From the NCBI GenBank assembly GCA_002298145.1, contig DBMP01000013.1, positions 124,001 to 188,000 of the forward strand: DNA of 64,000 nucleotides, given 5' to 3'. The notes below the pieces were generated by a model that had not been told where the DNA came from, made no database searches, and saw only the letters and a program-made list of their open reading frames with translations. Of this stretch, positions 44,277 to 53,363 are shown one piece after another. The stretch is from Spartobacteria bacterium UBA695. GTDB taxonomy: Bacteria; Verrucomicrobiota; Verrucomicrobiia; Chthoniobacterales; Chthoniobacteraceae. Position numbers and translations under genes: made by a program. Each line of letters starts with the position of its first letter. Position 1 is the first letter of the stretch.

Positions 44277-44831
44277 TTACTTCGCCGATTCTCCCCAGCG
44301 GTAGGCACCGGGGTTTTCGATGCCGAGCTGGTCCAAGAGGCGCGAAACCACGGTATCGGCCACGGCTTCGACGGTCTGGGGCTTGCTGTAGAAGCTCGGG
44401 TTGGCCGGGAGGAGGACGGCTCCGGCTTCTATCAGGGTGGCGGCGTTGCGCACGTGGATGAGGTTCCAGGGCGTTTCGCGCGGCACGAGGATTAGCTTGC
44501 GGCGCTCTTTGAGGAAAACGTCGGCGGCCCGGAGGATGACGGAATCGCTCGTCCCGGCGGCGATCCGGCCCATTGTTCCCATGGAGCAGGGGACGATGAC
44601 CATGGCGTCGAACCGGGCTGATCCGCTGACGAAGGGGACGTTCATATCCCGGTCGTCGTGCTGGTGGACCCCGGCAGGGACCTCCAGCGTGCCGATTTCC
44701 TCGGCGATGACCTGCCGCGCCGGGGCGCTGAAGATGAGATGCACCTCGTGCGCAGCCGGGTCGATGGCGCGCAGGAGGCGCTGGAGGTAGATCGCCCCGC
44801 TGGCTCCGGTCGTGGCGATGACGAGTTTCAT
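44277..44831 (-). CDS. ubiX: Flavin prenyltransferase UbiX
   Basis: A 184-residue enzyme that makes prenylated FMN for UbiD-type decarboxylases, used in quinone and aromatic-acid metabolism. Motifs: IATTGASGAIYLQRLLRAI, VIVPCSMGTMGRIAAGTSDSVILRAADVFLKERRKLILVPRETP and the C-terminal ANPSFYSKPQTVEAVADTVVSRLLDQLGI. ATG at 44831 gives the conserved N-terminus; a longer frame upstream is thrS antisense-phase sequence. It follows thrS by 26 bases, likely in one transcript. Confidence 0.93.
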   Translation of the reverse strand: MKLVIATTGASGAIYLQRLLRAIDPAAHEVHLIFSAPARQVIAEEIGTLEVPAGVHQHDDRDMNVPFVSGSARFDAMVIVPCSMGTMGRIAAGTSDSVILRAADVFLKERRKLILVPRETPWNLIHVRNAATLIEAGAVLLPANPSFYSKPQTVEAVADTVVSRLLDQLGIENPGAYRWGESAK

Positions 44832-44857
44832 TTTCCTTGGGTTAAGGAACTGGGGCG

Positions 44858-46693
44858 TTAGGGCCGCCGTTCGCGGGCGGACTGGATCAAATCCGCAATG
44901 ACTTCGGCGCGCGGTTTGGCTCCCACGTTCCCCTTGCCGTGGAGACGTACGCTGACGTTCCCTGCTTCGAGGTCGCGGTTGCCGACGACCAGCATGGTGT
45001 GCACCTTCATCTGTTCGGCTTGGAGTACCTTGCCCTTGATGTTGTTGCTGGAGGCGTCCACTTCGGCGCGGATGCCTGCGGCGCGCAGTTCGGCGCGGAT
45101 GCTGTTGGCGTAGTCGATCAGCGGTTCTTCGTCGCCGATGGGGAGGATGCGCACTTGCTCGGGGGCGAGCCAGAAGGGGAAGTTCCCCGCGTAGTGCTCG
45201 ATCAGGAAGCCGATGAAGCGTTCGTGCGTGCCCAGCGGGGCGCGGTGGATGCAAAGCGGGGTCTTCTCGGTGTTGTCCTTGTCTTTGTAGACTAGCCCGA
45301 AGCGCTTCGGCACGGCAAAGTCGACCTGGTTGGTGGCGATGGTGAATTCGCGCCCGATGGCGCTCCAGACCTGGACGTCGATCTTCGGCCCGTAGAAGGC
45401 GGCCTCGTTGGGGACTTCGACGTAGTTGATGCCGCTCTTAATCAGGACGTTGCGTACCATGTCCTCGGTCTTTTTCCAAAGCTCGGGCTCGTTGACGAAC
45501 TTCTGGCCGAGCTTGGCCGGATCGTGCGTGGAGAAGCGCATGAGGTATTTTTCAAATCCGAAGATTTTGAAATACTTCAAATACATCTCGTTGACGGCGT
45601 TGAACTCGGCTTCGAACTGATCCTCAGTGAGATACATGTGGGCGTCGTTCATCTGCATGGCGCGGACGCGCATGAGGCCGAAGAGTTCGCCCGACTGTTC
45701 GTAGCGGTAGCAGGTGCCGTATTCCGCGAGGCGCAACGGCAGGTCGCGGTAGCTGCGCGGTACCGAGGCGAAAATCTTGTGGTGATGAGGGCAGTTCATC
45801 GCCTTGAGGTAGTACTTCTCAACCTTGCCGCCTTCTTCCTCCAAGATCATCGGCGGGAACATGCTCTCGGCGTAATACGGCAGGTGGCCGCTGGTGAGGT
45901 ACATGTTCTCGCGGGCCAGGTGAGGGGTGCGCACGCGGACGTAACCGGCGGCGAACTCGGTTTCCTTGGCGAGCTTTTCGAGTTCTTCGATCAGCACGGT
46001 GCCGTTGGGCATCCAGAGGGGCAGGCCGGGGCCCACGTCTTCGTCAAAGCAGAAAAGCTCCAGCTCTTTGCCGAGCTTGCGGTGGTCGCGCTTCTTGGCC
46101 TCCTCCAGCATCGTGAAGTAGGCCTCCATCTCGGTCTTGTTCTTAAACGCGGTGCCGTAGATGCGCTGTAATTGCGGGTTCTTTTCGTCGCCCTTGTAGT
46201 AGGCGCTGGCGACGTGGGTGAGCTTGTAGGCGCCGATGTTGCCGGTGCGCATGACGTGCGGCCCGGCGCAGAGGTCGATGAAGTCGCCATTCTGGTAGAG
46301 GCTGATTTCCTCCCCCTCGGGGATCTCTTCCAGGTTGCCGATCTTGAAAATGGAGGGCTTATCGCGCTCGGAAAGTGCGCCGAGGCGGCCCGCCTGCGCG
46401 AGCTTGAGGGCTTCGTCGCGGGTGACTCCCTTGCGCTCGAAAGTGTGGTTGGCCTTGATCTCCTTTTTCATTTCGGCCTCGATGGCCGGGAAGTCCTCGG
46501 GCGTGATGCGGTGGTCGAGGTCGATGTCGTAATAGAACCCGTTCTCAACGGCGGGGCCCGCGGCGAACTGGGCGTTGGGCCAGAGGCGCAGGATGGCCGT
46601 GGCCAGAACGTGCGCCGCGGAATGCCGCAGCCGCTCGGTGTCGGTTGCCTGATGTCGTTGTTCCAGGGATTTACGTTCGTGTGCTTCGGCCAT
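44858..46693 (-). CDS. thrS: Threonyl-tRNA synthetase (without N-terminal TGS domain)
   Basis: A 611-residue class II synthetase. It starts directly at the editing domain (RLRHSAAHVLATAILRLWP, GPAVENGFYYDID, and the HxxxH/DLCAGPHV site). Class II motifs are seen in KAMNCPHHHKIFASVPRSYRDLPLRLAEYGTCYRYEQSGELFGLMRVRAMQMNDAHMY and HRAPLGTHERFIGFLIEHYAG. The anticodon-binding domain is at the end (NIKGKVLQAEQMKVHTMLVVGNRDLE). The usual about 60-residue N-terminal TGS domain is missing, and no upstream in-frame sequence supplies it. Otherwise complete. Confidence 0.93.
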   Translation of the reverse strand: MAEAHERKSLEQRHQATDTERLRHSAAHVLATAILRLWPNAQFAAGPAVENGFYYDIDLDHRITPEDFPAIEAEMKKEIKANHTFERKGVTRDEALKLAQAGRLGALSERDKPSIFKIGNLEEIPEGEEISLYQNGDFIDLCAGPHVMRTGNIGAYKLTHVASAYYKGDEKNPQLQRIYGTAFKNKTEMEAYFTMLEEAKKRDHRKLGKELELFCFDEDVGPGLPLWMPNGTVLIEELEKLAKETEFAAGYVRVRTPHLARENMYLTSGHLPYYAESMFPPMILEEEGGKVEKYYLKAMNCPHHHKIFASVPRSYRDLPLRLAEYGTCYRYEQSGELFGLMRVRAMQMNDAHMYLTEDQFEAEFNAVNEMYLKYFKIFGFEKYLMRFSTHDPAKLGQKFVNEPELWKKTEDMVRNVLIKSGINYVEVPNEAAFYGPKIDVQVWSAIGREFTIATNQVDFAVPKRFGLVYKDKDNTEKTPLCIHRAPLGTHERFIGFLIEHYAGNFPFWLAPEQVRILPIGDEEPLIDYANSIRAELRAAGIRAEVDASSNNIKGKVLQAEQMKVHTMLVVGNRDLEAGNVSVRLHGKGNVGAKPRAEVIADLIQSARERRP

Positions 46694-46783
46694 TGTCTCT
46701 AAAAAGTAATAAAGTTAAGGAATGTTAATTTTGAGCGCTCCCGGCTCCGGGGTCAAGGAATCGCTTAACAGCCTGCTAAAGGG

Positions 46784-47470
46784 CTATTCGGCGGCTTCCC
46801 CGCAGCAGCTTGCTTTTTCGGCCTTGGAGGTCAGCTTGAGCACCAGGAAATAAAGCGCGGCCAGTACCGCGATGCCGCCTACGATCCAGTGCGACTGGCT
46901 TTTGATGAATTGCACGAGGCCCTCGGGATCGTTGATGAGGCCGGGCTGCACGTGCTGGGCTTCCTGGCCGAGCCAGGCGAGCACCACGCACCAGACAAAG
47001 GAGCCGATAACGGTCATGAGGCTGAATATCCCGAAGCGCATCCGGACGATGCCCGCGGGAATGGAGATCAAATGGCGGATGACCGGCAGCAACCGGGCAA
47101 AGAAAATACCGCCCGCCTCGTAGCGGTGCATCCAGTGTTCGGCCAGGACGAGTTTCTTTTCGCTGATGAAGAAATATTTCCCCCAGCGCACGATGACGGT
47201 GCGGCCCAGCCCCCGGGCTACCCAGTAGGTGATGGCGCTTCCGAGGTAGGAGCCAATGGTCCCCGCAAGAATGATGCCCCAGAAGCCGACAGCGGGCGAA
47301 TTGCCGCCCCAGAGCGTCATTGACCCCTCGGCGACAAGAAACGCGGCGGGAGGAATGACGACTTCGCTGGGCACGGGGAAAATCGAGCTTTCCATTGCCA
47401 TGAGGAGAATGACTCCAAGGCAGCCCCATTGATGAACCCAGCCGAACCAGAGGACCAGAAATTGATGCAT
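46784..47470 (-). CDS. DedA family membrane protein
   Basis: A 228-residue integral membrane protein of the DedA/SNARE-associated family, which supports lipid flipping or membrane homeostasis. Signatures: MESSIFPVPSEVVIPPAAFLV (the E-x-x-x-P-x-P-x-E loop, about residues 27-48), GSYLGSAITYWVARGLGR and GIFFARLLPVIRHLISIPAGIVRM. It has several hydrophobic helices. Nothing unusual. Confidence 0.9.
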   Translation of the reverse strand: MHQFLVLWFGWVHQWGCLGVILLMAMESSIFPVPSEVVIPPAAFLVAEGSMTLWGGNSPAVGFWGIILAGTIGSYLGSAITYWVARGLGRTVIVRWGKYFFISEKKLVLAEHWMHRYEAGGIFFARLLPVIRHLISIPAGIVRMRFGIFSLMTVIGSFVWCVVLAWLGQEAQHVQPGLINDPEGLVQFIKSQSHWIVGGIAVLAALYFLVLKLTSKAEKASCCGEAAE

Positions 47471-47595
47471 CCGCCCATGTCACCTTAGCGGTGGAAAAAG
47501 GCAAGTCTTGGTTTGGATGTGCAGCAAATGTTGCACAAAAAGAGGGCGCGGAGAGCGAATTTACAGAGGCGGAAACATTTTTTGTAAAAAATCGC

Positions 47596-47624
47596 TTGAA
47601 ACACCGGCCCATTGCCCCTAATTT
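47596..47624 (+). promoter_or_regulatory. Promoter of the tRNA-Gly gene
   Basis: TTGAAA (47596-47601) and TAATTT (47619-47624) separated by 17 bases, with the tRNA 36 bases further on. Confidence 0.6.
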
Positions 47625-47660
47625 CCGTCCCTGCCTCCCCCCGGGGAGAGCAAGCAGAAC

Positions 47661-47735
47661 GCGGGTGTAGCTCAGTGGTAGAGCACTTCCTTGCCAAGGA
47701 AGACGTCGTGAGTTCGAGTCTCATCACCCGCTCCA
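47661..47735 (+). tRNA. tRNA-Gly (GCC anticodon), CCA encoded
   Basis: A 75-base cloverleaf. The acceptor stem GCGGGTG pairs with CACCCGC. The D-arm is GCTCAGTGGTAGAGC, the anticodon stem CTTCC/GGAAG with loop TTGCCAA (anticodon GCC), and the T-arm GTGAG-TTCGAGT-CTCAT. Discriminator T and a genomic CCA (47733-47735) follow. Open frames across it on the minus strand containing the residues DETRTHD are only its translation and are not genes. The regional composition changes to its right. Confidence 0.97.
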
Positions 47736-48004
47736 TAAACCATTCGGTTTGTGGATCTTAGACATAATGCATCATGAGATGCTCTCTGCGTGACTATTTG
47801 TATCCATTTACTCTGTTGGGGGGTAGTCAACGGGGTAGCATGAAAGCGGGGCAAAAGTCGGGTCTCCACCAAAGAATGGGGAGGAGGTCAGTTCTAGGGC
47901 AATGCCGTATCAAAATTAGGAAGCGCCATTGCGCCTTCCTCCGAGTTTCTCTGGAACGCTAGAGATACCCGGAAATAGAGCTTTCCTTGAGTATTCTAAA
48001 AACT

Positions 48005-48073
48005 ATGGCGAACAAAGCCATTTCCAACGTCACCGTCCCTGGTGACTTGAAAGAGCAGGCCGAATCCTGGTGA
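48005..48073 (+). pseudogene. Possible remnant of a ribbon-helix-helix (RelB-like) antitoxin gene
   Basis: A 22-codon frame reading MANKAISNVTVPGDLKEQAESW and then a stop, in the style of a RelB/DinJ antitoxin N-terminus. It overlaps the 3' end of the AraC gene on the other strand. Too short to be a functional antitoxin, so at best a remnant left by insertion or deletion after the tRNA. Could be chance. Confidence 0.2.
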
Positions 48074-48956
48074 CGTGTTTACTGATCCTTGCCCGGTAGC
48101 CGGATGGGCCGCAGTGATGATGGCGCCGGAACCAGACGGTGAAATGAGAGGCATGGCGGAAGCCGAGCCGAGCTGCGATTTCTTTAATACTGAGCGAGGA
48201 GTAAGCGATCAAGTTGCCCGCCGCTTGTTGGCGGCGGCATTCGAAGTAGGCGCGCGGGCTCATTCCCATTGCGGTATGGAATAGCGCGTTGAATTGAGAG
48301 CGCCCGAGCCCCGCTTTTTGAATTAAATCCGCTTCGGAATAACGGTGGTCGAGCGGAAGGCGGTCCAGTTCCCCGATTCCTTGCAGGATTCGCTCATCGA
48401 TTTCGCCGGGCCGCCGGACGGGGTTTCCTAATGCCGCTTGGGTTTCAATGTACGCCATCAACCAGGAGGGGAGAAGGTTTTGGATGGAAAGATAGCCTTT
48501 CAGGCTGCATTTTTGTTCGGGCAGAAACGGGTAGGATGCCTCTGGAAATGCGTGTCTGACTTTGCGCGTGATGGCGGTGCCGATCCTCTCGAGCTGAGGA
48601 AATTCCGCGGAATCAAACACAACGTTTGTGGGTTGATTGAGAACTGGGAGACCGGTGGGCCAACTGAGCCGGAAATGTAGCGAAAGAATTTCGGCATCGG
48701 CGCTGAAATGTTGGTGCCGTTGGGGGATGGCAACAAAAACCCACTGGCTTTTCTTTGCGGTAACGGTGGCCTCGTTGGTTGTGAGCCGGACCTGGCCTTT
48801 GCGGATCAGCCAGCATGATGCCTCGGCACTGGTGTAGGTACCTATATGGGCTTGCGGAAGAATTTTTCCCTCGTAGGCCCATAAAAGGGAATAGCGCAAA
48901 TCCGCCCAGTCCCGATATTTCAGGCCGTTATCCAGGAGCGGATTGGTAGGATGCAT
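48030..48956 (-). CDS. AraC family transcriptional regulator
   Basis: A 308-residue regulator. The N-terminal about 190 residues form a cupin-like sensor domain (ILPQAHIGTYTSAEASCWLIRKGQVRL, SLHFRLSWPTGLP). The C-terminal about 100 residues hold the two helix-turn-helix motifs (YSEADLIQKAGLGRSQFNALFHTAMGMSPRAYF and IKEIAARLGFRHASHFTVWFRRHHHCGPSGYR). Such proteins usually sense a sugar and act next to their own targets. It is divergent from the FAD oxidoreductase gene, its likely target. The short gap between their starts would hold the operators. Confidence 0.85.
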   Translation of the reverse strand: MHPTNPLLDNGLKYRDWADLRYSLLWAYEGKILPQAHIGTYTSAEASCWLIRKGQVRLTTNEATVTAKKSQWVFVAIPQRHQHFSADAEILSLHFRLSWPTGLPVLNQPTNVVFDSAEFPQLERIGTAITRKVRHAFPEASYPFLPEQKCSLKGYLSIQNLLPSWLMAYIETQAALGNPVRRPGEIDERILQGIGELDRLPLDHRYSEADLIQKAGLGRSQFNALFHTAMGMSPRAYFECRRQQAAGNLIAYSSLSIKEIAARLGFRHASHFTVWFRRHHHCGPSGYRARISKHVTRIRPALSSHQGR

Positions 48957-49056
48957 CGGCTGTTTATATAAGCAGAAACGCCAGATGTCTAAGCCATTTC
49001 GTTTGAACGGATATCGCGACAGAGACTACTCTGGAGCAGAGAAACATCCGCCCTGT

Positions 49057-50469
49057 ATGTCATCCGACGATCATCCAAAAGTTGAAATAGTAACCCGCAG
49101 AGGGTTCCTCGGGGTATGTTCATTATCCGCCATGGCTTTAACGATGTTGACCCCAGGAGTTTCCACCGCAGTTAGCCGTCCAAACCCCATTGGCGCAAAC
49201 ATCTACGATGTGATGGTTGTGGGGGGCGGACCGGCGGGGATTGTCGCCGCAATCCAGTCCGCGAGAGCCGGAGCGCGAACACTCCTCGTGGAGAAAAGCG
49301 GAATTTTGGGCGGAGCCACTACGCTGAACGAGGTCAATTTTCCCGGGTTGTTCCATGCCTGGGGACGGCAGGTTATCGCTGGGATTGGTTGGGAATTGGT
49401 GCTGGCCGCAGTCAACGAAACGGGGGATCGCCTGCCTGATTTTTCAACGTATCGGCAGGGATCTCACGCCCGGCTTCAAATTCGGGTGAACCGCGCTGCA
49501 TATGCCGCCCTTGCGGATCAAAAAGTGATCCAGTCGGGAGCCGAATTGCTGTTCCATACGCTGGTCGCGGAGGTGAAGCCGGAGCCTAATAAAGGATGGA
49601 ATGTGATTTTATGCACAAAGCAAGGGTTGCGCCCGTGCAGCACCCGCGTGTTGATTGATTGTACCGGCGATGCCAACGCGGTGCGGCAAGCCGGTTGCCC
49701 GCTGCGCAGAAATTCGTCACGGCAGCCGGGTACGCTGATGATGAGGGTATCGGGGTATGATATTGCCGGGCTGGATATCCATTCCTTGGAGAATGCCTTT
49801 GCTGCGGCGGTGGCCAAAGGGGAGATGATGCGGTCCGATTTTCAATCCGCCAATACTCCTGTTCGGTCCTTTTTGCTTTCCAAGGGAGACAACGCGATGC
49901 ACGTGCCTGACATTGACGGCGAAACCAGCGAGGGCAAAAGCGTTGCTGAAATTCGTGCGAGGGAGGCGATGCTGCGAATTTACCGATTTCTTCGAAAGCA
50001 GCCGGGTTTGGATCAATTGACGATTGATGGATTTGCGACGGAATGTGGCATTCGAGAAACGGTTTCAATTGAGGGGGAAGCCTATATTACCCATGGTGAC
50101 TATGTCAGTGGGCGTCTCTGGCCTGATGCTCTATGTTACAGCTTTTACCCGATTGATGTTCATGGTGCTCGAGGAATCGGGATCGATACCCGGCCGCTTC
50201 GCGAAGGTACGATTCCAACGATTCCATTGGGCGCGTTATTGCCCAAGGGCAGCAGGAATCTGGTCGTGGCCGGGCGTTCGGCATCCGGTGACGGGGAAGC
50301 TCAATCGGCTTATCGCGTCCAGGCTTCGGCAATGGCGATGGGGCAGGCGGCGGGCGCGGTTGCGGCGCTGGCGGCGTTGTGCGGGAAAGAAGTGCGGGAG
50401 GTTGCGATTGATGCCGTCCGGGATCTCCTTCGAAAGCACGGAGCCATTGTTCCGCCGGATATCGCGTAG
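49057..50469 (+). CDS. Tat-exported FAD-dependent oxidoreductase (FAD_oxidored/PF12831 type)
   Basis: A 470-residue protein with a twin-arginine leader (VTRRGFLGVCSLSAMALTM, about residues 11-30). The FAD-binding Rossmann motif is VMVVGGGPAGIVAAIQSARAGARTLLVEK, then GGATTLNEVNFPG. A C-terminal GRSASGDGEAQSAYRVQASAMAMGQAAGAVAALA completes the flavin site. This family is common in sugar- and polysaccharide-use loci of Bacteroidetes/Verrucomicrobia. ATG 49057 gives a normal Tat leader; in-frame ATGs at 48985 and 48943 would lengthen it and overlap the AraC start. Substrate unknown. Confidence 0.8.
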   Translation: MSSDDHPKVEIVTRRGFLGVCSLSAMALTMLTPGVSTAVSRPNPIGANIYDVMVVGGGPAGIVAAIQSARAGARTLLVEKSGILGGATTLNEVNFPGLFHAWGRQVIAGIGWELVLAAVNETGDRLPDFSTYRQGSHARLQIRVNRAAYAALADQKVIQSGAELLFHTLVAEVKPEPNKGWNVILCTKQGLRPCSTRVLIDCTGDANAVRQAGCPLRRNSSRQPGTLMMRVSGYDIAGLDIHSLENAFAAAVAKGEMMRSDFQSANTPVRSFLLSKGDNAMHVPDIDGETSEGKSVAEIRAREAMLRIYRFLRKQPGLDQLTIDGFATECGIRETVSIEGEAYITHGDYVSGRLWPDALCYSFYPIDVHGARGIGIDTRPLREGTIPTIPLGALLPKGSRNLVVAGRSASGDGEAQSAYRVQASAMAMGQAAGAVAALAALCGKEVREVAIDAVRDLLRKHGAIVPPDIA

Positions 50470-50491
50470 GAGGTCCGTTACGACCTGCCTG

Positions 50492-53335
50492 TTACGCCAT
50501 GTTTTTTAGCCTTTCTTTGGTGACGGCATAACGAAGCGGCTCTCCTTGTTCCCAGCGCAGGAATTCTTCGATCATATAGTCGGCCATCCGTACTACTTCG
50601 TCCCCTTGCGATCCCGCGATATGATTGCTGATCCGTACGTTGGGCAAGGCAAATAGCGGCGCGTTGGCTTCGTGATTTTCTTCATCCGTCACAACGTCCA
50701 ACAAAGCGGTGAGGTCAGGGCGCGTTTTTAGAACGTCGATCATCTCATTTTCCGCCACGGTCAAACCCCGCCCTGTGTTGATGAAGGTTGCATTGGGCGG
50801 CATGGACCGAAAGTGGCAGCCCTGGATCATGTGAACGGTGGCCGGAAGGTTGGCCAGGTGATTGGAGACGACATTCCCTTTTTGGAAAGCCTCCTCCAGC
50901 GATACCTTCTCCACGCCGAGTTCTTTCGCCGATTCGGCCGTCAAAAATGGGTCAAAAACAACGGTTTGAATATTGAAGAGGCGGAGCAACCTGATGACGT
51001 TCCGCCCGATCTGTCCAGCCCCGAGAAGCGCAACCGTTGCGCCGAAATTGCCAACGCCCGTAAACGCGTCTTCACTCGGGTGTCTTCGGTGTTCCTCAAC
51101 ATTTCGAAAATAGCCTTTATTGGAGAGCAATATTTGCGCGACGGTGAATTCCGCCACGGGAATGGCATTGGCTTGCCATGCACTGAACACCTGGATGCCT
51201 CGATCAAGTGTTGTTCCAATGAGCGGTCGAACGGTTCCAGCGGCATAAAATACGGCTCGGAGCTTTGGCATGTGATCCAGCATTTCATCGGTCAGGCATG
51301 GCATGCCCCAGGTGCCAAAGATGACTTCGATATCGCGCAAATGAGGCGCATGCTGAGCAAAATTTTCACGGGTGACGATTTCGGGAAAACACGAAGTTAG
51401 GGCTTCGATTTTTTGCCGACGGCCATGTCCATAAACGAGGGTTATTTTTTCCTCTTGGTTTCCGAAAAAGGCCGCCTTCTTTGGTGTGCTCAACGCGATG
51501 GATAGTCCCAGACGGGTTTGCGAGGCGAGCGCATCGGGGATCAGCACCAGACGATGGATTTGCGCGGGAGAGCCATCATGGTCCCGGTAGGAATGGGCGT
51601 CAACGCGGGCGAAATGGGTGCCAGGCAGGGCATCGAGTCCGAGTGTGAGGTGGTCTGCTTTGATGATGGCCCGATTCCCTTGCAAGGTGATGGGGTGGAT
51701 GCTGATAATGCCGCTTTCCAATGAATCTGCGCGCTTTAGCTTGAACTGGTCTTCCACGATCAAGCGGCCTTGCTTCTTTTCAAAGTGAAACGTGCGGACG
51801 TGCTTTTTGCATCCGGCTTCTTGGGGATAACAGGCGGTGACATCGATGACTAGAGACGCCGCGTCCCCGCTGAGCGTGTGCGCGATTACTTTAGATGCGC
51901 GCTCGGCACCGTCGGCTTGTTCGCATCCGTTGATGATCGGGAGTGAATGGCCCAAAGTGCGCGCCGCCAGAAATTCGTAGCGTTTTGGTGAAAAGAAATC
52001 GGCCACGTACTCCGGGGCTCCGATTTCGGTGATGAGCTGAATCCCATCAATGTTGAGGATGAAGTTTCCGCAGTCGTTGTGGTTATGGTGCTCCCCATTA
52101 TGTCCTGCTTTGGCTGCGAAATCCCAGCAATGCCCACTTGCGTCTGCTCCGTGCGCGACGATGACGCCAAGGTCCGGAAAAAAATGATCTTTTTTGGGGG
52201 GAACCTCGCTGGCCAGATTGTCCGGACAGCAAAGGAACAGGCGGATGAAGTGAAAGAGATCTGCACGTTCTTGGTCCAGCTTAATCCCAGCAGCAGCAAC
52301 ACGGCGGTATTCCTGAAGAGCGGAGGTTGTGCAATCCGGCTCATCCAGGCGATTTCCCAAATAGGCCAGCAGCCATGGATCGAGTCCTCCGGTTCTGTTG
52401 GTGTCGGCGAAGTTGACGATATTGCTGCCGGATAAAAGCACGCGCGGTCCGAAGCGCGCAATTTCGAGCACATGGCTGTTATCTTCAAATAGCGAAAGCT
52501 CGCCGCCCGTGCGGATTTCAAGCTGTTGATTGAGCGTGGCAAACCAGCCAAAACCATATTCCCAATAACCCGGGCCTTCCGTGCTGCCGCCATCGGGGCC
52601 ATAGCCGCTGAGAAATGAGGGCAGGAATTCCCGGCAAGCCATCAGCATCTGCGTGAGTAATTCAACATCGTCCAGTTGAGATAACGCGGCGCCGATGACG
52701 CCCTGATGACAAACCGCATTCCAGTTGTCTGTGGTCTTCTTCCACGGATAGGGCTTGTCTAAATAGTCTCTAAAAATAGATGAGAGCCTGTTGTGAATGC
52801 GTTCTGTTAAAGAAACGGGCAGAAGGGCGCCAACGAGATCGAGCATTTCTGCCATCAGGTTTGCCGTCTCCGCGCAAAAGAGATCGATTTGGTGAGAGTC
52901 CTTTCCCGTGGCGTCTGCACTTACATGGGCCGGCAATGCCCAAGAGGCTTCGTCAAGGATGGAAGTCAGTTTGGAAATTACTGAGCTGACGAGGCGGTCT
53001 TTGGCGCTGTCCTCTTGCTCGCAGAATAACAATGAGATCGCAGCGCGCGCCAGGCGTCTCCTTCTTTCAAAATACACGGACTCGAACGGCAGGCGCCTTC
53101 CGGTCAGGGCAAAGTCGGCATAAAGAGCATCTGTCAACTCGGGGAGAGGTGTGTGGCATTCCTCTCCTGCCTTGGATCGGAGGGTTTCAATCCAGCGGGC
53201 TGCCGCCGGTTTTTTTTTCACATTTTCCCACCGCTTATCCCCCAAGGGAGGGAGCAAGGGCGTGCGTGGATGGCGGGACAAAATCGCTTTGATGGTGACA
53301 TTGTCCAGCGTGGAAGAGAGAAGATTTAGAGGCAT
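50492..53335 (-). CDS. Fusion: heparinase II/III-like lyase plus D-isomer 2-hydroxyacid dehydrogenase
   Basis: A single 947-residue frame. Residues 1 to about 625 resemble heparinase II/III-type polysaccharide lyases: an alpha-barrel with NWNAVCHQGVIGAALS and YGPDGGSTEGPGYWEYGFGW, then a beta-sandwich with GEHHNHNDCGNFILNIDG (about residue 415). Residues about 630-947 form a whole D-2-hydroxyacid dehydrogenase with NAD motif GAGQIGRNVIRLLRLF (about 770), the catalytic Arg in NTGRGLTVAENEMI (about 853) and His in ISNHIAGSQGDE (about 905). No start codon precedes the second part. No signal peptide is seen, so a cytosolic action on oligosaccharides is likely. It follows rhaM in the same direction. 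Confidence 0.85.
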   Translation of the reverse strand: MPLNLLSSTLDNVTIKAILSRHPRTPLLPPLGDKRWENVKKKPAAARWIETLRSKAGEECHTPLPELTDALYADFALTGRRLPFESVYFERRRRLARAAISLLFCEQEDSAKDRLVSSVISKLTSILDEASWALPAHVSADATGKDSHQIDLFCAETANLMAEMLDLVGALLPVSLTERIHNRLSSIFRDYLDKPYPWKKTTDNWNAVCHQGVIGAALSQLDDVELLTQMLMACREFLPSFLSGYGPDGGSTEGPGYWEYGFGWFATLNQQLEIRTGGELSLFEDNSHVLEIARFGPRVLLSGSNIVNFADTNRTGGLDPWLLAYLGNRLDEPDCTTSALQEYRRVAAAGIKLDQERADLFHFIRLFLCCPDNLASEVPPKKDHFFPDLGVIVAHGADASGHCWDFAAKAGHNGEHHNHNDCGNFILNIDGIQLITEIGAPEYVADFFSPKRYEFLAARTLGHSLPIINGCEQADGAERASKVIAHTLSGDAASLVIDVTACYPQEAGCKKHVRTFHFEKKQGRLIVEDQFKLKRADSLESGIISIHPITLQGNRAIIKADHLTLGLDALPGTHFARVDAHSYRDHDGSPAQIHRLVLIPDALASQTRLGLSIALSTPKKAAFFGNQEEKITLVYGHGRRQKIEALTSCFPEIVTRENFAQHAPHLRDIEVIFGTWGMPCLTDEMLDHMPKLRAVFYAAGTVRPLIGTTLDRGIQVFSAWQANAIPVAEFTVAQILLSNKGYFRNVEEHRRHPSEDAFTGVGNFGATVALLGAGQIGRNVIRLLRLFNIQTVVFDPFLTAESAKELGVEKVSLEEAFQKGNVVSNHLANLPATVHMIQGCHFRSMPPNATFINTGRGLTVAENEMIDVLKTRPDLTALLDVVTDEENHEANAPLFALPNVRISNHIAGSQGDEVVRMADYMIEEFLRWEQGEPLRYAVTKERLKNMA

Positions 53336-53363
53336 TTCAAATGCGGAATAGACTACGGTATGG

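Noticed and set aside
47485..47872. Minus-strand frames containing MRLELTTSSLARKCSTTELHP and GAGDETRTHDVFLGKEVLYH
   Set aside because: These are translations of the complement of the tRNA-Gly gene, a well-known source of false protein calls.
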